A stretch of 64,000 nucleotides of DNA, taken from positions 82,329,847 to 82,393,846 of the forward strand of contig NC_087064.1 in the NCBI RefSeq assembly GCF_963678635.1, written 5' to 3'. Of this stretch, positions 1 through 12,800 are shown piece by piece. Source of the stretch: Symsagittifera roscoffensis (lineage: Eukaryota; Xenacoelomorpha; Acoela; Convolutidae). The first letter of the stretch is position 1, and every line of letters starts with the position of its first letter. The position numbers and the translations under genes are program-made. A model generated the notes under the pieces. It made no database searches. It saw only the letters and a list, made by a program, of their open reading frames with translations, and was not told the origin of the DNA.

Positions 1-1049
1 AAATAATGGATTAAGGGGCGCATCAGCCATTCTTCGCAAAGAGCTGAACAAATCGTGTTTTGGCCCTTTCCCTCGTGAATAACCGCCTCAACACTATTTG
101 ATTATCTCTGCTATGTTGCAGAATCAGCGCAGTAGAAAAGATTCGTAGATCCGTTCCTAATAATACATTCTGATCAAAGTGGATTATACCCAACCCGCAA
201 TACCTACTTGATTAACAAGAGTCCACAAAAACACCTATTAATTCCAACAAGTGTCATTTTAAGAGATAAGGAAACAAATCTCCAGCCAATTCATTCAAAA
301 TATTTTGAAAACCCATGAGATATGTCGCATATTTTTGAAATCCGTTCCACCTAATTTTACAACAACTTCACTTTAGGGAGTACAGACAGAATTTTATCTT
401 AATAACCAAACTACACAAACGTAAACGATACTCTCGCCAACGCGACTATTACACGGTCAATAATCGCCAAACACTTTTTAATAAGTTACATTTGGGCATT
501 TTAAAAACAATTTTCGACTAAGTTGAAAAACTAGCCTTCAACTAGTAATTAGATGAATGCAAATCAAGAGGCTACTTCACGCAATTTTAGCAAGCTTAAT
601 AGCGTAAAAATCATATACACATTGCCAACAGTATAATTGAGCGATCAACCAGAAGAGACACAAATATCTCTTTGGATCTTGACACGACAGATAGACATCT
701 GGAAAAGTTCCGACTCAAATGCAAGGCAATTTGAAGAATTGCGAGTACATGAATACGTCTGGCAAAATTTAATTGAACTTGAATTTGGTACCCTTTTCCA
801 GATGTCCTGTCTGCACTGTCATAACCCAGAAAGCTAAAACAGCACTCAAAAGAAATTACAGTAGATAGAAATCTTGCGTATTGATAATATTCTTGTCAAA
901 CTAAAAAGATGCCACTTTTACGCATCAATTACACTTTCAATCAAATAAGATGACGATATTCATTTGAACGTAAAATTTTATGTTATTGGAAAACCATCAA
1001 TTGATTATTTCACAATAGCAAAAAAAAAGAATAAAAGGAGGAGCTGCCG

Positions 1050-1083
1050 ATTAGGAGTTGTTTGCCTCAAATACTCCTAATCT
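1050..1083. repeat. 10-bp perfect inverted repeat (hairpin)
   Basis: The arms GATTAGGAGT and ACTCCTAATC are perfectly complementary and are separated by a 14-nt loop. No gene is recognised next to it, so no role can be assigned. Confidence 0.6.
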
Positions 1084-2463
1084 TCCTCTATAATTGATAT
1101 AAGCAGAAAATAAAAGACTGTAAGCAGATTTAATTCAAAAAGCATCAGTTTAAAATTCGAATGAACTCAGATACTGAATACAAAATCTGAAAACCAGCAG
1201 CTGAGTGTACGAAAGTGTGACTTACTCCTTACGGAAATTTGCTTTGAAAGATAACACAACCTTCGCTGGCAGCAATAGCTGCTTAATTTAGAAAAAATCG
1301 TATTCAAGCGCAGCTAAGTTCAAACTAATTCTGTGATCAAATTAATGGTAAAATAAAAAAAAAATTATGCAATTATAGAAAAACGGATCAAGCTTTTCAC
1401 CCTTTCGATAAGCAAGGATATTGCAATAGGGCGCAAGAACGTTTTTCCGTTACACATTAACTTTGTCCACAAAATTTGCACATCAACTTGCCGTATATTA
1501 ACTTCTACTTCTTTGACTGCTTCGTCTCATTTGGCCTCGAAATAAATTCGATGATTGGGCAGCCACAGGGCTGGTGTTCCAGTAGAACCTCTACTTTTTT
1601 ATAGACCCGAAACTTTGTGTTTCTATTAAATTTAATTTTCGGATTATTTTGAGTCATAATTTTGTCAGCTTAGTTTTCGCATCATTGACTTTAATTGAAA
1701 AATTGAATAATTTTGAAAGTTAAGAAATAATCGTTTTTTTGTTGTTGATTGGGCCTAGTTGATTATCTTTAACTATCAGCTCAGTTATTTCCTCATTTTT
1801 CCTCCAATTTTTCAAGATAAGCAGATTTGAAAACTAGTTTGGAAGTTAATTGAATGCGGAAAAATGATATCAAGTTACCTTTTCCTTTTCTTTTTTCAAA
1901 ATATCGATCCTATCTCTTATTTTTCCGGTCTGAAATTTGTTCAGCTTAAGAAAGGTTTTTTAAAAGTTTGTTTTATGCACGCTAATTATAAAGCATTTTT
2001 GAAATCTTGCCAACCGATAGATAATTGAGGTTATTTGTTATCGTATATTTTTGATGAATAAGTTTTGGTTTTTCGCTTTTAAGTGTCTGTTGAAAATAGT
2101 TTCACGTCCATCAATCAGCAAAATTTTTTATTAGCATCATCTAAATAAGTCTGTTCACCGAGTTTTCGTTAGCATACTGCTTCGTAAAATTTATGAAAAT
2201 CAATGTTTATTTTGAACTTTCATAGGACTTTAAAACAGATTTAGCTACTCTGAATACAATTTTGAGTTATTTCAAGCAAAATCTTTCCATTTTAATCGCA
2301 AGTATGATTTCATTTAACTATAGAAATTGAAACACGACTGCCCGTATATCAGTGCAAAGCCCTGAATGTTCCAACTTCCCTAAAATTAGTTTTTGATGAA
2401 AGAATATATTGGAAAACTATAAATTTTGAGCAACATCGAAGATCAAGTGAGAAAATATTAGTA

Positions 2464-2650
2464 GTACGAAACTAATACGACCAATAAGTTAACCTCAATT
2501 CAATTAGGAATGATTTCGTTGTGCGGGATAATTTGACAAGCATAAATAATTCGCATTACACTTACAGCCTTATAAATAAAATCTTCAAAGCGCGAAAAAA
2601 TTAGTCCAGAGCATGACCAAATTGACTATTATCAAACCCCCAGAAATTTG
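2464..2650 (+). repeat. Dispersed repeat family D, copy 1
   Basis: This segment reappears in reverse orientation at about 18126-18308. Shared landmarks are GTACGAAACTAATA, CCTCAATTCA, GCGGGATAATTTG, AATTCGCATTA and TTAGTCCAGA. Shorter diverged pieces lie near 2900-2950 and 3056-3130. I see no terminal inverted repeats or coding capacity, so the class is unknown. Confidence 0.6.
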
Positions 2651-3616
2651 CAAAGGGATCGGAGGTAAAATAGGTTTTACACTTTTGTTTCAGGGAGCCA
2701 ATATCTTCAATGGGGAATAATGTAGGGTAAATGTTCAGATTGCCTTTCAATTCTATGAAGCTGTTTGTTTTCTAAAAATTGATGAATTTTTCAAATTTAT
2801 ATTTCTTTCAATTTTCAAGATTGTTTTGAAAATCATCACCCCACACGCCGTATTGAGTACCAAGTGATAAAATTCGCTCCTAGTACGGTAGAATTTATGA
2901 AAACTAGCCTGCTTCAATCAATTCGGAACGATTTCTAGTTTGGAAGTTGTTTAATTGGTCTCGAATAATTTTTGGTAAATTAACAATCGGCAAAAGTATG
3001 AATTTTAGGCTGATAATATCAAATTTTAAGTGTTAAAGTTTGAGTATGGCATGGAATTAATCAGATCAATTAGCTAACTGCCTCAATTCAATTTGGAACG
3101 TTTTGTAGTGCAGGATAATTCGCCATGTGTAAAATATAAAACGAGAAGTTTAAACACTTGTGGCAGTATTATATAGTAGTGTGCACACACGGCTGGGCCC
3201 ATGTGGATCAAGGGATCGAGCCAGTGATGGAAAAGCAATGAATTTTGTGATACTAGTTTGAATAAAAAACACCCCGAGCATATATTTTCTTCACTGTCTT
3301 CAAAAGTCGGAACAACAATTTGTTTTTATTACCACTGTGTAAGTTTCTCTTTAAAAATTGAAAGTTGACTTCGAAAGCCAAGCCAGCAAAAAAAAAAACG
3401 GAATTTAAGAAGTAAAAAACTCCCAAGCATGTCATATCGAGCTTCTTGACGTCAGTGAACTCCTTAAAGTTTATTCCTTTCATCAGATGAATTTCGAGTG
3501 AATTCTTATCAGCCAACTATTTTTTGACATGAGTTTTATCAGTATCGAAATCTCATTTTAGTTAAAATCTCAATATTGCTTTAATTTAATTTAGTCTACT
3601 TTTTCGACTAATTTAG

Positions 3617-3870
3617 ATGATGTGCTTACTCTGGTGAAGGCCAAAAAAGTCTTGGAGCCAAAATCTTTCAACCAACCAGCAGACTTTCATCTCACCTTCG
3701 ATCTTCATCAGCCTCACGAGTTGGACGGTCAAAGCTGTCCAGAAGATTCTGTAACTTCCAGCATGAAAAACATACCTAGTGCAAAGGTCAGTGACCTTGA
3801 GAACGGTGGACCAGGAGTGAATACTTCCAATGGAGTCAGTCAAAAGCACCTAAACATGGACTCACGTAAG
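3617..3870 (+). CDS. HCN: HCN exon a: variable cytoplasmic N-terminus
   Basis: The exon lies between an acceptor ending AATTTAG and a donor AAG/gtcagt. It encodes 84 residues of low-complexity, polar sequence ([15 protein letters not shown], then [10 protein letters not shown]) with no domain match that I recognise. It is placed in HCN because its phase-0 end joins the next exon in frame and because HCN N-termini are poorly conserved. There is no in-frame ATG near its start, so it is not the first exon. The alternative donor at 3866 (GTAAGG) would introduce a stop when joined to 4092. Confidence 0.6.
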
Positions 3871-6800
3871 GTCAGTGAATGGTCATTTTTTTCATACTTT
3901 TCTTAACATAACCATCATGGTATATCATTTCGAAATTTTTGAATGCAGACCAACAACTTTGAAGCAACTATCTTGATGTCATTGCCGTACGAAAGCTAGA
4001 CAAATTGGATTTATATTTGCATCTTGGTGTTTAAACTTAAAACTCGTCGAACTCTTAACAACCAATGCATACAATTGGCCCAATGATTTAGGTTCATTCT
4101 TGTTCGAGGAAAGTGCTTGAGCTCCTGCAGTATCTAATCTACCCTGCACTCAACAGATTCACGATAAGAATATTTGGGAGCAAAAAAGCAGTGAAGAGAG
4201 AGCGTGAGAGATGTATGCAAGAAGCGCCTTGGATCATACATCCCTTCAGCGTGTTCAGGTTGCTACTTTATTTAACCCCTTTCATCCTCTATTACAAACC
4301 GGAAATCATGGCCTGTACTAATTGAAGACATCATAGCAAGTTTTTAAGAGAAGCCAAAAATTTAGGTTACTACACAGTCTTCAGAATTTATAGAACAAAA
4401 ACAAAACGAACTAGTTGACTAGGGTGAACTAATTGAAACAAAATGGATCTGAAAATCAAAATGCGATAGAAACAAAAATTCAGACTAATGTTGCTCTATA
4501 CTGGTCGAATTTTCAAAATTACTATTTAACTGTCAGAAGAGCAAACCAAAATGATTGCGCTTTTCAGAGGTCAGTTTTTACAGTTCAAAAACAATTTTGA
4601 AAATTCGGTTGTAATTTTAACTCTTTTTCACTGTCTCAATGTCAGAATTATTTCAGAAATTTAAGACGTTGTCCGATAAATTCGTTAAAAGCTGTAACAT
4701 AACTAACTGATATATCTATGCTTATTCATACCTTTGCGAACTCAACATGGCAAGCTAACTGACAGAAAAACTAGAATACCACTAACTGAAAAAAAAAATT
4801 ATTTGAAAAAAGGTCATAAAAGATCCACCAAAATTTCCATACATTTATATCAATTATACATTTACATCAATTGTCAATTTCACATATTTCCCTGTACATA
4901 CAGCAACAAAAAATATAATCGCTCTTCAAGCGACCCAATACAAGATAAGTGAAAGCCTGAGTGCAAAAACAAAAAAAAAATAAAGTGTATAAAATTCATT
5001 ATAAACATTTCAAACACAAATTTTGAAAAGAGCTTTCATCTAAAAAGCAGACATGCTCAAAATTTATCTGTTCACCAGACATAATAACAAATTTGCCAAA
5101 TGTTGGCTCAAATGATTCAATGATTTTGTCGAACAAGTTTTTCAATTTCTACACTGCCTGTACACTTTTAATAATATTTCTTATTATATATCAAATTTCA
5201 AGAAAGCCAGTGTTCCTTTTTTTTATTACCTGAAAAAAAGTATTTCGATTTCATAACGCCTGCTAATCGTAAGCGTTAACATGTGAATTTACGATAACTC
5301 GAACTATTTTGCTGGAATCTTTTACACCATTTTGCTAGAATTCAAGGAAAAAACAAGGGCGATCATTCATTCTTTTTTAAAATCACGCCTGATGTAACAA
5401 TTAAGTAACCAGCTGTAGAAAAAGAGCAAATGTGATAAAAACTTCTGAAGTTGAACAAGGTGCGGTCAAACATGTCAAAGTTCGGCTCTCAATTTCCGCG
5501 ATCAAATAATAAACGGAGTCACGGGAATTCACGATAATCAATTTTCTTTTATCCATCTGAGTTCAAATCATAAGAAAGAAACGAGCGGCCATTTATTTGA
5601 GGCTGGGGCTATTTTAATTATCTGCGTTTGAAGACCAAGTTAGTGCAAATGCCACCATTTTTGAAATGACTTCTATGCCTTTGTTACCATGTTTACTTTG
5701 CTAATTGAAACTATACTGTCGTTTTCAGAATTATAATAATCATTTCAAATTCATTTTCAAAATGGAAACAATTTGCCTATAATTTACAAAACTAATCAAA
5801 AACCCCATGTAAGAAAAACACCGATAATGCAAGTTAGCTGCTGCTTATCGAGTCTAGAGCTGTCTTCATATTAACACTTTTTTTGAATTCATAACTTGTC
5901 ACTATGTCAAACAGTCATCCATAAGAGCTTCACCAGAGATAGATCAAGCTTTACACTTGCGACCTATAACTACCGACAATACGAATTTTGAATGGGAAAA
6001 GGGTTTCTATGAATGGGAAAATGGAGTTAAGTGTGAATGATAGATCCGCAAGCTAAGAAGCCGGAAACATAAGAGACAACTGGGTTGCCAAACCAAATAG
6101 GCAGTGATAAGAATAATTGAGAACAATTAGGTATAAAAATGAACTGTTGTAAAATTTTGTAGAAACGGTTCAACAAGTTTAACCTTGCCAACTCGTTAAC
6201 ACTGGAAACGTCTTCCAAAGAAAAAAGGGAAACAAAAATAATCGTGGCCCCTACGCGATACTTTCCTTATAGGGAAAAGTATACTTCGTGTTTTTTTATT
6301 TAACTGCATCAGTGCTAATTGACCAAACAAAGAAAATTCTCTGTCATTTAGAATCACGTGGGACTTCCTGATGCTGCTGCTACTGATCTCTAATCTGGTG
6401 CTGTTGCCGATTGCGATCGCCTTCTTCGACGACCGAGACACGAACGAGACCTGGTTCGTGTTTAATCTCATCAACGACCTCGTCTTCATCTCAGACCTCG
6501 TGCTCAACTTCAGAACAGGTAACACCTAATCATACTTCAAATTTTTAACAAAACACAATTGCTATGTCCATTTTAACACTTTTTTGGTTGTTCACTGAGA
6601 CCAGTAGCGTGTTATGGGGTTCCAGACCACTGGAGGCGAATTTTAAACAATAGCAAGATAGAAATTATGAATGTTGATCACCTTGTGAATTGTGACTCGC
6701 ATTAGGTATTCCGACGAACAGCTGTACCACTCAGATCATCCTGCGGCCACGTGCCATCCTCACCAAGTACCTGAAGACCTGGTTCGCCACTGACCTCATC

Positions 6801-9800
6801 TCCTCACTCCCATTCGACATGATACTTAAGGTCTACGACAGATCAGGCAAGCTCTCTTTTTCATCCATCCAATATTGTTACAATCAACAATTTCGGTGCT
6901 TTAACAGTCAGATAAGGATGCAGCTTATTAACAAGCTTCCAACAGCTCTCATTTAGGCTGAACAAGCGAATTTGAGTTTAATTTATTTGCAGGCAACAAC
7001 AGAAGTGCCACGTATGCAAGTGCCTCCCGCACTTTGAAGATCCTGCGCCTGGCAAAACTTCTGACACTGCTCAAACTCCTCAGAGTCACACGTCTCCTGA
7101 GATACGCGAGCCAGTGGGAAGAGGTATGTTATGCTACACACTTGCTACGCGCTACTAACCTCCGTTACTTCGGTTGCTTACATTTTGTATTTCTACCGGT
7201 AGACTTGAAAATATTGAATCGGTTGATATCATTTTTAGGACTCAAGATCAATTTCTGAAATGAAAACACTCAAATGAACATATTGTTTAAATGAATACAG
7301 CGACAGGTATTTTCCATGTCATAATTTTCTCTTTAAATCGATAAAATTTCAGAATGAACTCTAACCTATTTTAGTCTTCAAAATACATTACCCTAATATA
7401 TTCTATCACGCCCCTGCCTTCAAGTAGTCAATTGTCTGGCCGTCTAACTCTTCTCATGACAGCCGGTATAAAGGCTAGATCCTATTAGTTCTCAACAAGT
7501 GACCATTAGCTTCAACTGGTTATGATGATTATAATAGAATAGCCTAGTTGCTGCTGCTGATGATGCTGCATTACTTAGTTGACAGATTGATGACACTTTC
7601 AGGTATTCTCAGGCGTGCTGAATCGCGGAGAAAAGGTGGTTGCTTTGCTATCCTAAGTACTTAATGCTGACAGCTCTATTAACGCAGATAACCGCTTCAC
7701 TCGGATCAACTTAATAACTAAGCCCTTTCCCAGATCTCCGATAGCCTTCAAAAATTGGATCCACCCGGTTCTAAATTTCTCTTCAATCATATCCAAATGA
7801 ATCAGGGAACAAATCTTGGGAATTTGATATACCTAAGCCATGAGCACCTCAAACATGCTGGAAAATGAGATTGATAGGATGGGTGTAAGATTTTATTAAG
7901 CAGATCCGACAATTTCACTCACCGAGTTTTAACCATAAGCCAATATGATTCCAATACTAATCACAATGAACCACCATCATTATCATCAGTTGCATACTCA
8001 TTGTTTTTTGTTCACAAATTTAATTCATTCCATCTGAATTGAATCGTCAGTAACCACGAGGGGTCAATTGAGCAGCACTCGGACCCTCCCCCATACTGTG
8101 TGTGTGTGTGGGGGGGGGGGGGGTTGCTCAATTGATCCACCACGGTATAACTTCGGAGTAATTCGGACGAATGTGAAGACGCCGTCTGCCATTTGCTTGT
8201 CTTTCATCTTGACTTCTAACATAACTGTTTATCATAAACATTCTAACTCTAAGTTATTTGGATTACAGACTCAAAAGGATCGAGTATTTTCATGCATTAT
8301 TAAGCTGATGAGCTCTTTGAAATGTTCAGGGTCAATTAATAAAGCTCAAGTGACCGGGAGCACAAATCCTTCGCTTCTCTACTTCAAACTGAAGCACCGC
8401 CACCCTTTCTTTTTGCTTCTAATTAAGGGCACTATTATAAAATAAACAACTACAGATAATTTAATACATCGAACTGAAATTCAGCAACCACATTAGTAAT
8501 GAATACACAACACTCCATTTACACTTTCTTTACTCTAAAACACGCTTTTTAATTCCAGTGTTTTTAAAGTTTCCTTTGTTTCGAGAATTATGAACGAGTT
8601 TAAAAAGCCACGGTTGATTTAAAAAAAAAGCGATTCTATTGAAAAAAAACTGCATAAAATCAAAAAGGACGCCATCTTGAAGCTTCTACTGCGAACTTCA
8701 TGAAACTAAATTAGGCGGTACTAAAAAAATAAAAACGAATGAAAACAAATACAGGACGAAAAAAGTACGCGATTCCATTAAAATTTAACAAACATAGCCA
8801 ACGGACAGTTGGAAAAGAGTCAATGAACGCAAGCAAACAGAAAGAAAAATACGAAAAAATTTCAACTTTCGAATTTAAAAGAAACAAATAGATGCCCTTA
8901 AAGCTCTATGAATTTACGGAACAATTGATGATTGGCACTTTTTCGCTAAGCTTAAACCAATTTGAGAAAACTGGATCAATAGGCAATTTTTTTTTATCTC
9001 GCTGGGAAATCTGAAACTTGAATTCCATTTTCGAAACAGAAGTCGATCACGTTTTTTGTGACCTTTTAACTTTCGCTGTTCGATAGTGGAGTTCGCCTTC
9101 TTTTAACAAAGGAAATGAACTGAAAAAAAAGGAAAAAAAAACAAAAAAAATTACACTCATCGACTCTTAAATATCTAAACAAATAGTATTTATCTTCTGA
9201 TATGTCAAAAACCGGATGCTTCAATTAGTGCCTAGAGATGAATAAACTGTTTTCAACGATTTCTTTTGAAATGAACATGAACTATTTTCAGTTTTCTACA
9301 AATTATGCTTCAAAAAAATGGGTTGATTTAGGTTTTTGTCGGTAACGCTATAAACACGGTTCGTACAGTCTTTCGGTGTCGGGATAATATCATTTCCGTT
9401 TCATTTTTTTTTCAGCTTAAAACAACCCAAGACTACGAAAACATAGTTCAAGTTGACAGGCTCGAAACACAGGTGGTAATATTTTGTTTACAAGCCTGCC
9501 CCCCAAAAAATGGAAGCTAATCCAAAAGCATTATTCATAAAAATCTTTTATTTGGACACTCAATCTGAATGGGCTAGGCGTTAGGGTCAAACATCATCAC
9601 CTAATTGATTTTTTTTACGGTGAAGGGTTTTGCACAGTTAGAACTGATTTGTTAATTTCTTTTTGTGATTTTCTTTTCGTCGCATTCTTCCACAGCATAA
9701 CACATTTCATCAAATCATGTTCTCATCTAGTGTAGTGAAACACTTCGATAGAAACGCTTTGACAACTTTTTTCCTGTTTGTTTTAATCATATGTAACAAT

Positions 9801-12800
9801 TTGCAACCTAAAAACACGGCTCAATCTTTCAATCAAACTTAAGGGGAAATTTAACAGTTAATTCTGAATCTACAACTCTTAGAAGTTCGAACGCTGGTTC
9901 AATTACTAACTACCAATACGCCGACTTTGCCGATTAACAATATCTGAAATAGCATTTCAAGTGCACACAGTAACCTGGTTGGTTTGATGCACTGTTAAAA
10001 CAAAATCAAATTTTTAAATTGGAAATTGAAACCTAGACTCAAGCAGTTCGGAGACTTCAAAAACCCTTCAACTTTTGCAAAAAAAATCTGAGTTGATTTT
10101 CATTATGGCAACTTAGTAAGATGTTCAAAAAAATGTAATCAAAACGTGACCAAAAAATTAGGCGTCAAAACGTGACCAAGTTCGAACAATTTCGGGAATC
10201 TTTTCAAACATTTTTTTGGCCACTACATATGGCCACAGTTTTCAACGTAACTGGTGATGGCCTCAGACTGATCGGGGAGAAGGGGAAAAATTTCTGAAAT
10301 CAAAAGTGAGCATAATAACATCCGATTATCCTTTGGTTCACCTGTTTAGATTTTGAATCTGGCCAGCATAGCAGTGCGTGTGTTGAATGTGATATTCACG
10401 ATGTTGTTGATTGGCCACTGGAATGGATGTTTCATGTTTCTCTTTCCGCGCTTGGCTCAGTTTCCAGAAGACTGCTGGGTGTCGAGAGAAAACATAACAG
10501 TATGTATTAATAACAGTAGTATGTAAAAATATAAACGTTTTTGAGCTGTTTCATTTTGTTTTCTACGCAAAATCAGGTACCACAAATAACCATCGAAATG
10601 GTCGATTTATATATCATTTTGAAGCCGGTTGATTTTTGGTCTAATTTCAAACTTATAAGGCGAGCTTGCAATAACCTATTTAAGCTTAATTTAAGCCGTG
10701 AAAACTTAGTTTTACTCGAGTAAAGTTAAATTTTTGGAGTTTTTTATTTTTTATATTTTTTTAACAAACTTAAATTTTGAAAATAATTTTTTTTAAATAT
10801 ATTTTTTTCGTTTTTCTGGACAATTTTCTGAAAATATTGGTTTCCAATTAGCATATTTCACTATGAGTGTCGATTATGCCTAATTTCTATTTTTTAAGTT
10901 CAGATCTTTTTATCACACCACACAGAAAAAATGACACTTATTTGAAGAAAAAAAGATGTATTTTTTTCAAGACTATGGTCGGAACATTCAGCGCTATTTG
11001 CACAGTAAACGGCTACCCTTGTTTTTAACTTCAAGTATTAATAAACGGTTAGTTTCTTTTTTATTATGAGGTTCAAATATAAAGTACTAAGATCCTGAGA
11101 AGTATGTCTCGAGTGGAATCATATATGTCTAACGGATCTGATCTGTCTAAATATAGGAGAACGAAAATATCTATATGAATTTTTAAAGATTAAAAGAACA
11201 CTTCCTTTCACAGGAAGAACTAAGTCTAAACAGTATATCGAATTTTAGAAACTCAATGAAAAAATGCTCATAAACTTTGCCTGTGCTCTGATACATGACA
11301 CCAATGACGTCAAGTTTTTTCACCAAAAAAACTCTCAAACAGCTCTCAAAAGTAACAATGATTTACTCCAAGAATTTAACATGCAGCTCCAATTCAAACT
11401 AAACAAATCAAAGTGAACTTTTAATGCTTGAATTCATGTCTTTACAACCAGCGTGGACATGACATGATCACGATTTTGTTCAGGGAAATCAAAAAACCGG
11501 ACGAAAGACTATAGATATAGATTGAATTTGAAACAAACAGGGCAGATAAAGAAGCGATCTACAGCCCACTTTATAGCTACTACTCTTTCTTTTGTAAGTA
11601 GCCTTGAAAGAGGGTTAATTGAGACTTATTGCTTCCTGGAATACTTCTTATTCACAGAAAAATAGCGGAAGGAAAGTCACAGAATAACTACTCAAAACGT
11701 CAAATTATATAGAAAATCAGCGCCAAGAAAACAAATACAGCAAAAGTTTTGACCCTCACTCCCAGAAAAGGAAATCAAAAATCAGCCAATTTGTAAGCTG
11801 TGTCACCTGCTATTTATTCAACCGAGTAATAAGAAAGACCGGCTGATCTTTGATTCCTAACAAACTTCAGTTCTAACTAAGAGCAACGCCCCTAAATCCC
11901 TAGTAAAAAGGAAATGCAAACTGAAAATATCAAATAATTCGACTTGAATGGGCGGATCTTAAAACGAAGTCAGCAAACTTCAGCGACGAAAGCAGAAAAC
12001 TGCCCTCTTCCTTTAACTTGAATACAGAGAGGAAGATGACCCCAATTGTTAAAAAGTAACTGGATCCAGCCTTGGAGGGGGAGGGGGACTCCCAAAATGG
12101 CATAGTTCCCAACGACATAGAAATGTTTTATGTACAAGATTCGCAATTCATTGCTTCCCATCAGGGCTGGTATCACAAGCTAATGATTTTGATAAGAATT
12201 CTTACAAGTATTTTCAAAATTAAATGTCAACCAACAATTGAACTGAAACCCTTTGCTATTACTTTTAATAATTAGACTATTTGTTCTTGCGACCCACTTT
12301 TTACAGCAGCTTGAACAAAAAGGATTCAAGATAATTAATAGATAGTTATTCGAGTACCTGGATTTGCGTGGAAAAACATCCGAACACAAACTTCTAACAC
12401 GCTTTTAGCCTATTTGTTAAAATAAATACGCGCGAGCAGAGAGCAATATGATATGCCTTTTCAATGCATAACCTAAAGTTTACCTATAAAGTTCGTTTTC
12501 ATTTTGTCTTCAGGTCAATATAGATTTTTCAACTAACAGTTTTCGTAGCAATTTATGTCATCTGAAAGATTTGGATGTTTTGAGTTCAAAAAACAAGATA
12601 TTTTACCTTTGACCATTTCGCCTTATGTAACAGTGGTTTGAAAATTTTCAATTTGCGATAGTTCAAACGCACTTTTATCTTTCCAGTTTCTTTTAACGCG
12701 GTAATACTATTAAATTGACTAAAAGCAGGGGCGAATCCAGGATTTTCTCGAGAACACTCTATAGACCCAATTTTGACCAAAAATGTTGGGCCGCAGGCAA

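Larger units (their letters stand above)
1..3616. other. Non-coding region upstream of the first recognised HCN exon
   Basis: I see no convincing coding exon here. The short open frames are AT-rich and have no recognisable motif. The missing 5' end of the HCN gene (start codon and first exon) could lie here or before the window. Visible structure is a 10-bp hairpin near 1050 and parts of a dispersed repeat at 2464-2650, with weaker pieces near 2900 and 3060. Confidence 0.5.

Noticed and set aside
1-110. A possible first HCN exon at the window start
   Set aside because: One frame is open for about 100 nt, but there is no start, no defensible donor and no HCN-like sequence.
637-837. 66-residue open frame
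   Set aside because: It starts at TTG, has no motif and AT-rich composition, and has no splice context linking it to HCN.
7603-7635. A 33-nt HCN exon ([11 protein letters not shown]) instead of the 12-nt one
   Set aside because: It has a usable donor, but it would make the S4-S5 linker seven residues too long, whereas the 12-nt form gives exactly the family length.
8068-8445. 125-residue open frame with a Gly run
   Set aside because: The frame runs through a (TG)n-poly(G) tract and is a by-product of simple sequence inside an HCN intron.
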